A DNA stretch of 64,000 nucleotides. Source: Panacagrimonas sp046594215 (GTDB taxonomy: Bacteria; Pseudomonadota; Gammaproteobacteria; Nevskiales; Nevskiaceae). Below are positions 1 through 8,470 of this stretch, one piece after another. Both the position numbers and the translations under genes were made by a program. Position 1 is the first letter of the stretch, and each line of letters begins with the position of its first letter. The stretch covers positions 1-64,000 of the forward strand of contig JBKJPX010000017.1 of the NCBI GenBank assembly GCA_046594215.1, in the 5' to 3' direction. The notes below the pieces were generated by a model. The model ran no database searches. It saw only the letters and a program-made list of their open reading frames with translations, and was not told the origin of the DNA.

Positions 1-30
1 GGAGGAACACCTGAGCCAGGCAGAGAGAAC

Positions 31-357
31 ATGACCCCTCTATTCCAAGTCACACACTGCTTTCGCATCGGTCACAGCGGATGCGTACTCGCGCCGGGTG
101 TCTCGGCGCAGACGGGCGCGCCCAGCGTCCACATCGGTTCGCGCATCCGGCTCCAGGCACCGGACGGTGCGCTTGTCGATACCTACGTGAGGGGAATGGA
201 GCGGGTCCGGCAGTTTCAGAGTCCGACCGAGATCACGATTCCGATCATGCTGCCGAAGGAAATCACCCACGAGCAGGTGCCCGTCGGCACCCTCGTCTAT
301 CTGCTGGAGAGCGAGAGCAGCGTCATCACGCTGCTGGACGGCCGCCCGACGGGCTGA
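31..357 (+). CDS. Small hypothetical protein, possible beta-barrel
   Basis: A 108-residue soluble protein with no signal peptide or membrane segment. Residues about 35-60 (HIGSRIRLQAPDG... then DTYVRGMERV) alternate like the beta-barrel second domain of EF-Tu-type GTPases, but there is no GTPase domain, so this is only a resemblance. The ATG at 31 follows a purine-rich stretch (AGAGAG), a plausible ribosome binding site. The stop lies 32 bases before the next gene on the same strand, so the two may be co-transcribed. I do not recognise the family, and function is unknown. Confidence 0.6.
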   Translation: MTPLFQVTHCFRIGHSGCVLAPGVSAQTGAPSVHIGSRIRLQAPDGALVDTYVRGMERVRQFQSPTEITIPIMLPKEITHEQVPVGTLVYLLESESSVITLLDGRPTG

Positions 358-389
358 CCCTGCCCCCTTGTTCTTGGAGGACCGGGTTC

Positions 390-1004
390 ATGGCGATGAA
401 GAACGCTTGCCTGCTGATGCTCCTGCTTTTCTCTTCGCTTGGCGCCCGCGCGGACTTGCCGTCAGGTTTCGTTCCCGAAGAGGGCCTCGTCGTCTTCCAG
501 TCGCTTCCCCGATCGCCGCTGGTGGAGGCCATCGAAGGATCGACGCACTCGCCCTATTCGCATTGCGGCATCCTGCACAGGACAGCTGCCGGCGACTGGA
601 TCGTGATCGAGGCGATCGGGCCCGTGAAGGAGACGCCGCTCGAGGAGTGGATAGACCAGGCGCGGGACCATCGCGTAGCGGCGTTCCGCATCCACGCGCC
701 ACTCACGCCCGGCATTATTCCGAAATTCATCGCGGCTGCGCAGGCGTATGTGGGTCGGCCGTACGACATCCACTATCGCTTCGACGACGAGGCGATCTAC
801 TGCTCCGAGCTCGTCTTCAAGGCCTTCCGGGCGGCGACGGGGCAGGACCTTGGAAAAGTGCAGGCCTTGGGCGAACTCGACTGGGGCAAGTACACGGCGC
901 TCATCCAGCAGATCGAGCAGGGCCCCGTCCCGGTGGAACGGCTGATGATCACGCCGCGGGCCGTTTCCGAGGCGGCGCAGCTGGAGAAGATCTTCGAAGG
1001 TTGA
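390..1004 (+). CDS. YiiX/YebB-like NlpC/P60 superfamily cysteine hydrolase
   Basis: A 204-residue exported protein of the permuted NlpC/P60 (papain-like) group typified by YiiX/YebB; known members are thought to be amidases or peptidases of envelope substrates. Residues 1-21 form a signal peptide ending ARA. The catalytic pair is visible: His58 in SPYSHCGIL and Cys138 in AIYCSELVFKAF, in the permuted order (His before Cys) that defines this group. ATG 390 was chosen because TTGGAGG lies 9 bases upstream and it gives a clean signal peptide; the frame is open further upstream but that part reads as non-coding. It is convergent with the ketopantoate reductase gene. The substrate is unknown. Confidence 0.85.
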   Translation: MAMKNACLLMLLLFSSLGARADLPSGFVPEEGLVVFQSLPRSPLVEAIEGSTHSPYSHCGILHRTAAGDWIVIEAIGPVKETPLEEWIDQARDHRVAAFRIHAPLTPGIIPKFIAAAQAYVGRPYDIHYRFDDEAIYCSELVFKAFRAATGQDLGKVQALGELDWGKYTALIQQIEQGPVPVERLMITPRAVSEAAQLEKIFEG

Positions 1005-1069
1005 GTTGTGCCCTCGCCGGGCGGACTCGAACGGATCGCCCAACTCGATCATCGTCTCCGTTCGCCCGG

Positions 1070-1984
1070 CTACGCGCGCCCAGCGCTTTCCATCAGGTGC
1101 ACCAGCGTGCACAGCGCGCGGTTCACGGGGACCGGCACGCCGAGCGCCTGACCGCGCCGCACGACGTAGCCGTTGATGTGATCGATCTCCGTCGGCTTGC
1201 CCGCAGCGAGGTCCTGGGCGGTCGATGAGCGCTGCGTGGCCATCGAACCCGAGATGCGCGCGATGGCCGGGTAGGGGTCGGACAGCCGATCGGCGAGACC
1301 GGCGGCGCGGGCCACGGCGAGGCACTCGCCGATCACATCCCGCATCAAGTCGATCACGCCGGGAGATTCCACGAGCTTCCCGTAGGGCATCTGCGGAATC
1401 GCCGACAGCGCGTTGAACGCGCAGTTGATGATGAGCTTGTCCCACAGCGCGGGCACGACGTCGGCCGAGATCGTAGTGGGGATGCCCGCGGCGCCGAGCA
1501 TTGCCGCGAGTGCGGCATCGCCGTCGCAGGCGCCGATCACGAGTTCACCCCGGCCGTGGTGGCGCAGGTGCCCAGGACCGGCCATCTCGACAGCGAGGTA
1601 GACGATGGCCGGAACGGCCGCGCGCCCGGCACCCAGCACGCGCGCCAGGCGCTCTGCATTGTCGGCGCCGTTCTGCAGGCTCAGCACGCGGGCGTGCGGT
1701 GCGAGTTTGTACGCCAGCAGCACCTCGCCAGCCGCTTCGGTATCGCCAGACTTCACGCAGAACAGCACGAGCTCGGCGTCGCGCGCGGCGTCTGCCGGCG
1801 TCGTGCTCGCTTGCAGCGGGATGCGCCCGGTGAACGCCGCGGACTCGAACTGCAGGCCGCCCTCGCGGCGGATCGCATCGACGTGCCGCGCGCGTGCGAC
1901 CAGGGTCACCGCATGGCCGGCCCGCGCCAGCATGCCGCCGTAGTAGCAGCCGACCGCGCCGGCGCCCATCACCAGGATGTTCAT
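1070..1984 (-). CDS. panE: 2-dehydropantoate 2-reductase (ketopantoate reductase)
   Basis: NADPH-dependent reduction of ketopantoate to pantoate in pantothenate/CoA synthesis, cytosolic. It is 304 residues, normal for the family. The N-terminal Rossmann motif GAGAVGCYYGG sits at residues 7-17. The family catalytic lysine is Lys183 in LWDKLIINCAFN, and the conserved Glu266 lies in KPTEIDHINGYVV. Paralogues of this family often act on other 2-oxo acids, so panE function is likely but not certain. It stands alone, divergent from the alpha/beta hydrolase across a 190-base gap in which I see no clear site. Confidence 0.85.
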   Translation of the reverse strand: MNILVMGAGAVGCYYGGMLARAGHAVTLVARARHVDAIRREGGLQFESAAFTGRIPLQASTTPADAARDAELVLFCVKSGDTEAAGEVLLAYKLAPHARVLSLQNGADNAERLARVLGAGRAAVPAIVYLAVEMAGPGHLRHHGRGELVIGACDGDAALAAMLGAAGIPTTISADVVPALWDKLIINCAFNALSAIPQMPYGKLVESPGVIDLMRDVIGECLAVARAAGLADRLSDPYPAIARISGSMATQRSSTAQDLAAGKPTEIDHINGYVVRRGQALGVPVPVNRALCTLVHLMESAGRA

Positions 1985-2174
1985 GGCTCAATCTTAAAGG
2001 CTCCTTCTCTGCGCGGCAGCGGGAAGCGGTGGGGAGGCGCCGTGGCGCCGCGCCTTCTTCGACGCTGCTGGATCCGGTGCGCTGCGATCATGGCTTGCGT
2101 GGGTGAAGCGGATCGGGACAAGGTGAGGTCGACGCGATGCGCGACATCGCAACGTCCGATCGGAAAAGACCCGC

Positions 2175-3047
2175 ATGCTCCAGGATCGCTTCGTCGACGT
2201 CGGTCCGATCAGGACCCGCTGCTGGCAGGCCGGGACCTCGGGCTCGGCCGTCGTGCTCGTGCACGGCATCGGCTGCTCGGTGCTCGAATGGGAACGCAAC
2301 ATCGAGGCCCTGGCTCTGCACCATCGTGTCGTCGCGCTCGACCTTCTCGGGTTTGGTCTGACGGACAAGCCTGCGGACGAGACCTACAGCCTGGAGAATC
2401 TTGCGCGGTTCGTGCTCGATTTCATGGCGGTGGCAGGCATCGACAGGGCGCACCTGTGCGGGAATTCGCTGGGCGGCCGGCTCGCCCTTCTCTGCGCGGC
2501 CCTGGCGCCGGCGCGTGTGAGCTCGACGCTGCTCGTCGATCCTGCCGGCGTCGATCTGGGCAAACCACTTTTCGAATTCCGCGTGGCGACGCTCCCCGTG
2601 CTCGGAGAACTGGCGACGTATCCCACGCGTCTGGGCACCCGGATGATCTGGCGCCAGGCGTTCTACGACCCTGCACCGTTCGTGACGCCGGAGATGATCG
2701 ACATGAAGGTCCGGATGGCCTCGCAGGCTGGCGCGCAGAGCGCGTTCCTCAAGACGCTGAGGGGTTTCGTGGAACTCGGCGGATTCAGTGCGGGTCCCGT
2801 CGCCGCCTGCCAGGCGTCCATGCCGGACATCGGGGCGCCCAGTCTCGTGCTCTGGGGCGCGAACGACCGCTTCGTTCCGGTCTCGCACGCGCAGGTGCTG
2901 CGACAGAAGCTGCCCGACGTCGAGGTGCAGGTCTGGGAGCACTGCGGACATGTCCCGCAGATCGAGTACGCGGAGCGCTTCAACGACACGGCCCTGGCGT
3001 TCTGGCGACGCGTCGACGCGAGCGCCACCGCCGCGGGCGCGCGCTGA
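2175..3047 (+). CDS. Alpha/beta hydrolase (meta-cleavage-product hydrolase-like)
   Basis: A 290-residue alpha/beta hydrolase. The nucleophile elbow GNSLGG places Ser98; the acid is Asp231 in WGANDRFVP and the base His259 in EHCGHVPQIEYAERF. Oxyanion-hole HG lies at residues 30-31 (VHGIG). The arrangement resembles the BphD/MhpC group that cleaves C-C bonds of aromatic ring-fission products and related esterases. No ring-cleavage genes are nearby, so the substrate is open. It is followed after 192 bases by an efflux pump on the same strand. Confidence 0.8.
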   Translation: MLQDRFVDVGPIRTRCWQAGTSGSAVVLVHGIGCSVLEWERNIEALALHHRVVALDLLGFGLTDKPADETYSLENLARFVLDFMAVAGIDRAHLCGNSLGGRLALLCAALAPARVSSTLLVDPAGVDLGKPLFEFRVATLPVLGELATYPTRLGTRMIWRQAFYDPAPFVTPEMIDMKVRMASQAGAQSAFLKTLRGFVELGGFSAGPVAACQASMPDIGAPSLVLWGANDRFVPVSHAQVLRQKLPDVEVQVWEHCGHVPQIEYAERFNDTALAFWRRVDASATAAGAR

Positions 3048-3239
3048 AGCTTCGCCAGACGCAATCGGGGTTGCTGCCCACGCACGACGGCGTGAGATCG
3101 CCCCGGATCCACTGTCTCGGGCATCATTCGCGGCCCTTCGCCGCCGTTCGTCAGCCTTCCGCGCGACCGCGTCCGCGCGTGTCGATCGCCGAGTCGCTGG
3201 TTCGTCGTTTCCCTGAGATGCCGATTTCGCCCGCCGCCC

Positions 3240-4688
3240 ATGCCCCAGGACCTGACCCCTCGCCAACGCTGGTTCGCGCTCTACGTGCTGTGCCTGGGCG
3301 TGCTGATGATCGTGCTCGACACCACGGTGGTCACCGTGGCGCTGCCGTCGATCCAGTCCAGCCTGGGCTTCACCGACACCTCGCTGGTGTGGGTGCTCAA
3401 TGCCTACATGCTCACGTTCGGCGGGTTCCTGCTGCTCGGTGGCAGGCTGGGCGATCTCTACGGCAACCGGCGCTGGTTCCTCGCCGGCCTCGTCTTGTTC
3501 ACGGTGGCTTCGCTTGCCTGCGGTGTGGCGCCCACGCGCGACGTGCTCGTGGTGGCGCGTGCGGTGCAAGGTGTCGGTGGCGCCGTCGTGGCCGCCGTTG
3601 CGCTCGCCATCATCATGAATCTGTTCCCGGAGCCCGCGGAACGGGCAAAGGCGATGGGCGTCTACGGTTTCATCTGCGCGGCCGGGGGCAGCGTGGGCGC
3701 CATCCTGGGGGGCGTGCTGACCGGGCTGCTCGACTGGCACTGGATCTTCCTGGTGAACCTGCCCATCGGCGTCGGCGTTTTCGTGATGTGCCTGCGGTTG
3801 TTGCCGGTGGACGTGGCGCCCGCGCGACGACAGCGCCTGGACGTGACGGGCGCGATCCTCGTCACCGCCGGCCTGATGGTTGCGGTCTACGCCGTCATCG
3901 GCGGCAACGCGGCGGGATGGGGCTCGGGTCGCACGCTCGGCCTGCTGGCGGTGGCAGTGATGCTGCTGGCGGCGTTCCTCGGCGTGGAGGCGAGGGTGCG
4001 CGACCCGCTGATGCCGCTGCACCTGCTCAAGCTGCGCAACCTCGCGACGGCCAACGTCGTCGCGGTGCTGTGGTCCGCCGGCATGTTCGCGTGGTTCGTG
4101 ATCACCGCGCTGTACCTGCAGCGTGTTCTCGGCTACGACCCGCTCGAGGTCGGTCTCGCATTCGTTCCCGCCGACTTGGTGATGGCGGTGTTCTCGGTGA
4201 GCGTGTCGGCGCGCCTGGTGATGAAGTTCGGCATCCGCACGCCGCTGTGGGTGGGCCTGGTCGTCGCAGCGGCGGGCCTGACGCTGATCGCGCTGGCGCC
4301 CGTGGATGGCCGCTACGTCCTGCACGTGCTGCCGGGCATGCTACTGCTGGGCGTCGGTGGCGGCATGGCCTTCAACCCGCTGCTGCTGGCCGCGATGAAC
4401 GACACCGAACAGAACCAGGCCGGCCTGGCCTCGGGCATCGTCAACACCGCCTTCATGATGGGCGGCGCGCTGGGACTCGCGGTGCTCGCCAGCCTTGCCG
4501 ACGCGCGTACCGCAGCGGAACTCGCGGGCGGCGCCTCGACTCGCGATGCCCTGAACAGCGGCTACCAGCTGGCTTTCGCGATCGGCGCGGCGATGACCCT
4601 GCTCGGTGGGACCATCGCCGGATTGCTGCTGCGGCCACGGACGACGCCCCAGGCCACGGAGGCGGAAGCGTCAGCGGTGGTGCACTGA
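3240..4688 (+). CDS. DHA2-family MFS drug/proton antiporter
   Basis: A 482-residue inner-membrane protein with about 14 predicted hydrophobic helices, the size and topology of the EmrB/QacA (DHA2) family of proton-driven multidrug exporters. Helix 1 carries LDTTVVTVALPSI, the DHA2 motif D1, and the loop after helix 2 has GGRLGDLYGNRR, the general MFS motif A. Helix 5 carries the glycine-rich antiporter motif region (GGSVGAILGG). No EmrA-like adaptor is adjacent, so it probably works alone across the inner membrane. The substrate cannot be inferred. Confidence 0.88.
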   Translation: MPQDLTPRQRWFALYVLCLGVLMIVLDTTVVTVALPSIQSSLGFTDTSLVWVLNAYMLTFGGFLLLGGRLGDLYGNRRWFLAGLVLFTVASLACGVAPTRDVLVVARAVQGVGGAVVAAVALAIIMNLFPEPAERAKAMGVYGFICAAGGSVGAILGGVLTGLLDWHWIFLVNLPIGVGVFVMCLRLLPVDVAPARRQRLDVTGAILVTAGLMVAVYAVIGGNAAGWGSGRTLGLLAVAVMLLAAFLGVEARVRDPLMPLHLLKLRNLATANVVAVLWSAGMFAWFVITALYLQRVLGYDPLEVGLAFVPADLVMAVFSVSVSARLVMKFGIRTPLWVGLVVAAAGLTLIALAPVDGRYVLHVLPGMLLLGVGGGMAFNPLLLAAMNDTEQNQAGLASGIVNTAFMMGGALGLAVLASLADARTAAELAGGASTRDALNSGYQLAFAIGAAMTLLGGTIAGLLLRPRTTPQATEAEASAVVH

Positions 4689-4797
4689 GATCTGCCGCGC
4701 GCGAGTCGAGTCGAGCCGGGACCGGGCTGCTTGTGGCGGCAAGCCGGCGCGCTCACCATTCGCGCTGGCCTCGATTTTCGACACGTGCGCCGAACGG

Positions 4798-5526
4798 ATG
4801 AGCGCCACGATCAAATCCATTGGCCTGCTGACCCTCGGCGCCTTCAGCGTCGCGTTCGCGCTGCCGTTCTGGCTGCTGATGGGCGTCCTTGGATGGAGAG
4901 AGCCTTACGTGCCGGTGGTGTGCGCCCTGCTGGGCGCGCTCGCGGCGCTGGCGCTCACGCGGCTCGTCGCGAAGACCGCACGCGGAGGTCGTGCAGCAGT
5001 GCCGCGGCCGTTCTCGCAGGCCGAACTGCTGCGCGGACGCGAGGAGATCGCTGCGCGCATCCAGAACTTCGCGAACGACCCGCGGTGGCCGCGCTGGGCG
5101 CAGCTCATCCGCCGATACAGCGTCATGAGCGAAGCCACCGTGGAGGCCTGGGAGCGGCGCTACCAGGAGATCCTCGCGGACCCGAAGCGTCGGCATCACG
5201 CGCCGTCGATGCTGCAGGGTGATTCGCGAACCGACCGGCAACTCGACTACGCGGACGACCCGTCGATGCTCTGCACCTGCCTGCACCTGCAGCCCCTGGA
5301 ACGCGCGCTGCGCGCCCTGCCCGTAGGCTGCGCTCCGCTCAACGGACCCAACGTGATCGCTTCGGTGACAGTGGATTTCGACGCCGTGAAGCGCAGCTTC
5401 GCCACGCCCGAATGCGTGACCTTCTCGTTGTTCGTTCCGCATCCGCACGCATCGCACGAGGATGTCATCGCGTGTTCGGCGTGCAGGAGCAGCATCACGA
5501 CTATCGGCGGCGCCCCGTTTCCCTGA
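4798..5526 (+). CDS. Hypothetical membrane protein with cytoplasmic domain
   Basis: A 242-residue protein starting MSATIKSIGLL. Two hydrophobic helices lie at about residues 7-28 and 36-56, followed by a long charged domain with tryptophan-rich helices (NDPRWPRWAQLIRRYS). Near the C-terminus CSACRSS could be part of a metal site, and other cysteines occur at CTC, but no known fold is recognised. The upstream open frame runs to 4606 but overlaps the MFS gene, so ATG 4798 is preferred. It converges on the P450 gene. Function unknown. Confidence 0.65.
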   Translation: MSATIKSIGLLTLGAFSVAFALPFWLLMGVLGWREPYVPVVCALLGALAALALTRLVAKTARGGRAAVPRPFSQAELLRGREEIAARIQNFANDPRWPRWAQLIRRYSVMSEATVEAWERRYQEILADPKRRHHAPSMLQGDSRTDRQLDYADDPSMLCTCLHLQPLERALRALPVGCAPLNGPNVIASVTVDFDAVKRSFATPECVTFSLFVPHPHASHEDVIACSACRSSITTIGGAPFP

Positions 5527-5617
5527 TCGATCTGGCTTCGGCGGCGGCGACCGGTTTCGCGGCCCTTGTTTTTCGGAGAGCGCGTCAACAGCGGGGCTTT
5601 CCAGTCGGCCGAGCCGG

Positions 5618-6907
5618 TCAGGCGAGTTCGAACCGGATCGGCAGCGTCTTGGGGCCGTTGACGAACATCGCCTGCGACATCTTCGGCTCGCCATCGAGCG
5701 CGATCGACTTGATGCGGGGCAGCAGTTCCTCGAACAGGATGCGCATCTCCATGCGGGCCAGGTGCTGGCCCAGGCACACGTGCGCGCCCCCGCCACCGAA
5801 CGCGAGCTGCTTGGCGCCGCTGCGGTCGATCTTGAACCGGTCGGATTCGGGGAACACCTCCTCGTCGCGATTGGCCGAGGCGTAACACAGCATCAGCCAG
5901 TCACCCTCGGAAATTCGCTGGCCGCGCAGCTCGGTATCCGCCATGGCCGTGCGCATGAAGGTCTTCACGGGTGTTGTCCAGCGGATGGCCTCCTCGATCA
6001 TGGTCGGGACCAGGGCCGGCTCGTTGCGCAGACGCGTCCACTGCGCCGGGTCTTCGCACAGCGCCCACACGGCGCCGGCGCTCGAGGACGAGGTGGTGTC
6101 GTGGCCCGCGGCCGCGATGATGACGTAGTAGCCCAGCTCCACCTCCGGCGGCAGCGGCTTGCCGTCCAGCGTCGCATTGGCGATCACGGAGATGACGTCC
6201 TCGCGCGGGTGGGCACGCCGGTCGGCCGAGATCTTCGAGAAATATTCGCCGAAGGATTGAACCGTGGCGTGCATCGCGGCGCCGATGGCCGCGGCGGCCG
6301 CCTCGGCTCCGAGTTTCGGTGCGAGGTCGGGGTCCAGCGGCGCGAAGATTTCCTGCGTGAGCTTCAGCATCAAGGGTTCGTCCTCAGCCGGAACGCCGAG
6401 TACTTCCATGACGACGCGCAGGGGGTAGTGCAGCGCCACGTCGTTGACGAAGTCGCAACGGCCGCCGGAAGACAGCAGCTTGTCGACGGTTTCCCGCGCA
6501 TGTCTGCGCACCCGCGCTTCGAGCTTGCGCAGGTTGGCGGGCATGAACCAGAGCTGCGTGAGGGCGCGCAGCTTCGGATGATCCGGTGCGTCGATGTGGA
6601 TCAGCGTCCGCATCAGGTGCGGACTTCCGTTCATGAGGCGCCGGATGAGTTCGTCGCTGGCGCGGTCCACCAGGGTCGGAGACCGCGCGCCGTTGGTGAA
6701 CATCCCCACGTCGCGGCTGACGGCCTGCACATCCGCATATTTGCTGATCACCCAGAACGGGTCGTAGCCGGGCGCCTCGGCGACGCCCAGCGGCTGGTGC
6801 CGGCGCAGCCAGGCGTACGCCTCGTAGATGCGCTGATCCGCGTACGAGGCGGGATCCGTCAGGCAGGCGGCGATATGCGACGGGATGATGGATTCAGGAG
6901 CGTGCAT
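5618..6907 (-). CDS. Cytochrome P450
   Basis: A 429-residue soluble bacterial class I P450 that would need a ferredoxin partner; none is adjacent. The I-helix oxygen-activation motif AGHDTT is at 267-272, the K-helix ExxR at Glu306-Arg309, and the haem loop FGGGGAHVCLGQ gives Cys378 as thiolate ligand. There is no N-terminal membrane anchor. The sequence style recalls the actinobacterial/proteobacterial steroid and terpenoid P450s (CYP125/CYP142/CYP111 type), but the subfamily cannot be fixed by eye. Other lipid-degradation genes (crotonase, acyl-CoA dehydrogenase, TetR operon) lie within 20 kb. Confidence 0.92.
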   Translation of the reverse strand: MHAPESIIPSHIAACLTDPASYADQRIYEAYAWLRRHQPLGVAEAPGYDPFWVISKYADVQAVSRDVGMFTNGARSPTLVDRASDELIRRLMNGSPHLMRTLIHIDAPDHPKLRALTQLWFMPANLRKLEARVRRHARETVDKLLSSGGRCDFVNDVALHYPLRVVMEVLGVPAEDEPLMLKLTQEIFAPLDPDLAPKLGAEAAAAAIGAAMHATVQSFGEYFSKISADRRAHPREDVISVIANATLDGKPLPPEVELGYYVIIAAAGHDTTSSSSAGAVWALCEDPAQWTRLRNEPALVPTMIEEAIRWTTPVKTFMRTAMADTELRGQRISEGDWLMLCYASANRDEEVFPESDRFKIDRSGAKQLAFGGGGAHVCLGQHLARMEMRILFEELLPRIKSIALDGEPKMSQAMFVNGPKTLPIRFELA

Positions 6908-7153
6908 GTCCTATTTCTCCTCCGACATTCGTTTCGACATCGAGCCTGCGGACTTCGACAGGGAACACCGGGTCGAGTCCTGATCTTTTCCGCGATCCAC
7001 TCTGCGCGGTCGGCTGCGCTGCCAGCCTAGTCCAAAGTCGGGGCGTGGTCCCGAGTCCGTTCGCCCTTGAGGACGAGCCGGCCGGTGGGCCGGGGGCGTG
7101 TTGCCCTTCGCGCTGGTATTGGCTGAGGCGGGGATCGGGCCTTCGACTTCGAC

Positions 7154-7180
7154 CGGCCGCCTCGTTAAAGAAGGCGGCCG
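7154..7180 (-). terminator. GC-rich hairpin after the small membrane ORF
   Basis: A perfect 9-bp inverted repeat (CGGCCGCCT / AGGCGGCCG) with a 9-base loop lies 4 bases beyond the stop of the minus-strand ORF at 7185. There is no T-run after it, so it may be a weak terminator or a 3' stabilising hairpin. The rest of 6908-7184 holds no other feature that I can see. Confidence 0.45.
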
Positions 7181-7184
7181 CCCA

Positions 7185-7610
7185 TCAGTGGCCGCGAGGC
7201 GCTCGCGCTACCAGCTTGTCGGCAATCGTGGATCCGGCGGGCGCACTGCGGCGTCCGCGCTGGCGTCCCGAGTGGGTCGTCCTCCGCAGCCGCGACCTTT
7301 CGAGCAGCTCACCCGTCAGCTCGTTGCGCCCCAGCCGATGTCGGGGCCGAAACTTCGATTCGGTCCGACGGGACACGATGCGGTCATGGGTTGGGAATTC
7401 ATCGAACGGGGATGGATGAAGCACCGCGGCCCTGCGGTCAGCTCGCGAGCCTCGTCGGACCGCCATCGACAATCCCAGCAGGATGCCTGCGCCGACCAGG
7501 AGCGCATCAGCGTGTTGTGGCCAGAGGGCCGCGGCCAGAGCCAGGGCTGCGGCAAGCCTGTACCCCCAGAGAAACCGCTGCGTCTTTCCTGCTGCGTTGA
7601 CGATCAACAT
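7185..7610 (-). CDS. Putative SOS-induced small membrane protein
   Basis: A 141-codon frame starting MLIVNAAGKTQRFLWGYRLA. Two short hydrophobic stretches (about residues 14-29 and 35-51, containing LAAALALAAALW and ALLVGAGILLGLSMAV) are followed by a strongly basic, low-complexity tail that may be disordered. The ATG at 7610 has GAGAGG 8-13 bases upstream, and an E. coli-type LexA operator lies 22 bases upstream. A hairpin follows the stop. No homologue is recognised. By position and topology it could be a damage-induced membrane toxin or division inhibitor in the style of TisB or SidA. The coding status of the tail is uncertain and the real product may be shorter. Confidence 0.45.
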   Translation of the reverse strand: MLIVNAAGKTQRFLWGYRLAAALALAAALWPQHADALLVGAGILLGLSMAVRRGSRADRRAAVLHPSPFDEFPTHDRIVSRRTESKFRPRHRLGRNELTGELLERSRLRRTTHSGRQRGRRSAPAGSTIADKLVARAPRGH

Positions 7611-7630
7611 GCACTCGCCTCTCGGTGGAA

Positions 7631-7650
7631 CACTGTACGGATATACAGTA
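7631..7650 (-). promoter_or_regulatory. LexA (SOS) box
   Basis: Positions 7633-7648 read CTGT-N8-ACAG, the exact core of the E. coli LexA operator. The 20-base box at 7631-7650 matches the consensus at 16 of 20 positions, including the outer A/TA. It sits 22 bases upstream of the ATG of the minus-strand small membrane ORF, where it would overlap a promoter. Plus-strand frames in this region look non-coding. Confidence 0.75.
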
Positions 7651-7781
7651 CCAGAGAAAAGCGAGATGGGTGACCTCGAGGCGCGGTTGCGGAGGGTCCG
7701 GGCTGAAATGCGACCCGGAGCGTGCCCCAGGATCCCGCCACTCCGTCGGGGGCGTGCCCGCCGCGCTCGGGCCTTGTGGTC

Positions 7782-8438
7782 TCAGGGCTGCGCGTCGAAG
7801 AAATCGACGAGGCCGGTCTCCAGGGAATACTCGGCCCCCACGATCATCAGGCTGTGCGCATTGACCATCTGCTCGAGCATGGTCGAGCCGTGCCGCAGCT
7901 GATTTGCCGACGCCCGGACGTTTGCGCGCACCGCGTGGTGCGACAGGGCGGTGGGGTCGTCCTTCAAGGGCGTCGACATCAGCTCCAGCACCGCGGGCCG
8001 TATCCGGTCCACGATCGACAGCACGTTGGGTGATGGCGGCGAGGTGCGCGATTGCAGCGCCTCGATGGTGGCGCCCACGGCGCCGCAATTCGAATGGCCC
8101 ATCACGACCACCAGGCGCGTTTCGAAGCGGTCGACCGCGAATTCGACGCTGCCCACGACCGAGGGCGCCACGATGTTGCCGGCGTTGCGGATGACGAAGA
8201 GATCGCCCAGGCCCTGGTCGAACACGATTTCCACCGGCACGCGCGAGTCGGAGCAGCCCAGGACCACGGCGAACGGTTGCTGCCCGGAGACGAATTGCGC
8301 GCGCTGGTGGGCCGGGGAGACCGTCGCCGGGTCTCTCAGTCCCAGGACGAAGCGCCGATTGCCGTCGCGCAGGCGGTCGAGAGATTCGAGTGCGGGGATC
8401 ATGGCGCCTAGCATGTGGGGCCGCGGCAACCGCGGCAA
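7782..8438 (-). CDS. Beta-class carbonic anhydrase
   Basis: Zinc enzyme interconverting CO2 and bicarbonate. The 218-residue frame carries the two diagnostic motifs: GCSDSRVP (Cys62, Asp64, Arg66) and GHSNCGAV (His115, Cys118); the zinc ligands are Cys62, His115 and Cys118, with the Asp-Arg dyad Asp64/Arg66. Residues 1-12 are not typical, so the true start may be the ATG at 8414 or 8402, just before the usual LxRLxxGNRRF helix. Monocistronic, convergent with nothing, facing the crotonase gene on the same strand. Confidence 0.92.
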   Translation of the reverse strand: MPRLPRPHMLGAMIPALESLDRLRDGNRRFVLGLRDPATVSPAHQRAQFVSGQQPFAVVLGCSDSRVPVEIVFDQGLGDLFVIRNAGNIVAPSVVGSVEFAVDRFETRLVVVMGHSNCGAVGATIEALQSRTSPPSPNVLSIVDRIRPAVLELMSTPLKDDPTALSHHAVRANVRASANQLRHGSTMLEQMVNAHSLMIVGAEYSLETGLVDFFDAQP

Positions 8439-8470
8439 CCGGGACCGTCGGATGGACGCCGCCTTGCGAT

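Noticed and set aside
2088..4325. 745-codon open frame on the minus strand
   Set aside because: Antisense to two well-supported genes, with His/Arg/Gln-rich shadow composition.
1556..4801. 1081-codon open frame on the plus strand
   Set aside because: It crosses the antisense of panE and is out of frame with the hydrolase and MFS genes; composition is Arg/Ala/Gly-rich with no motif, a by-product of high GC.
7625..7902. Plus-strand frames downstream of the LexA box
   Set aside because: They overlap the carbonic anhydrase gene in antisense and lack a ribosome site or coding character, so the box is assigned to the minus-strand ORF.
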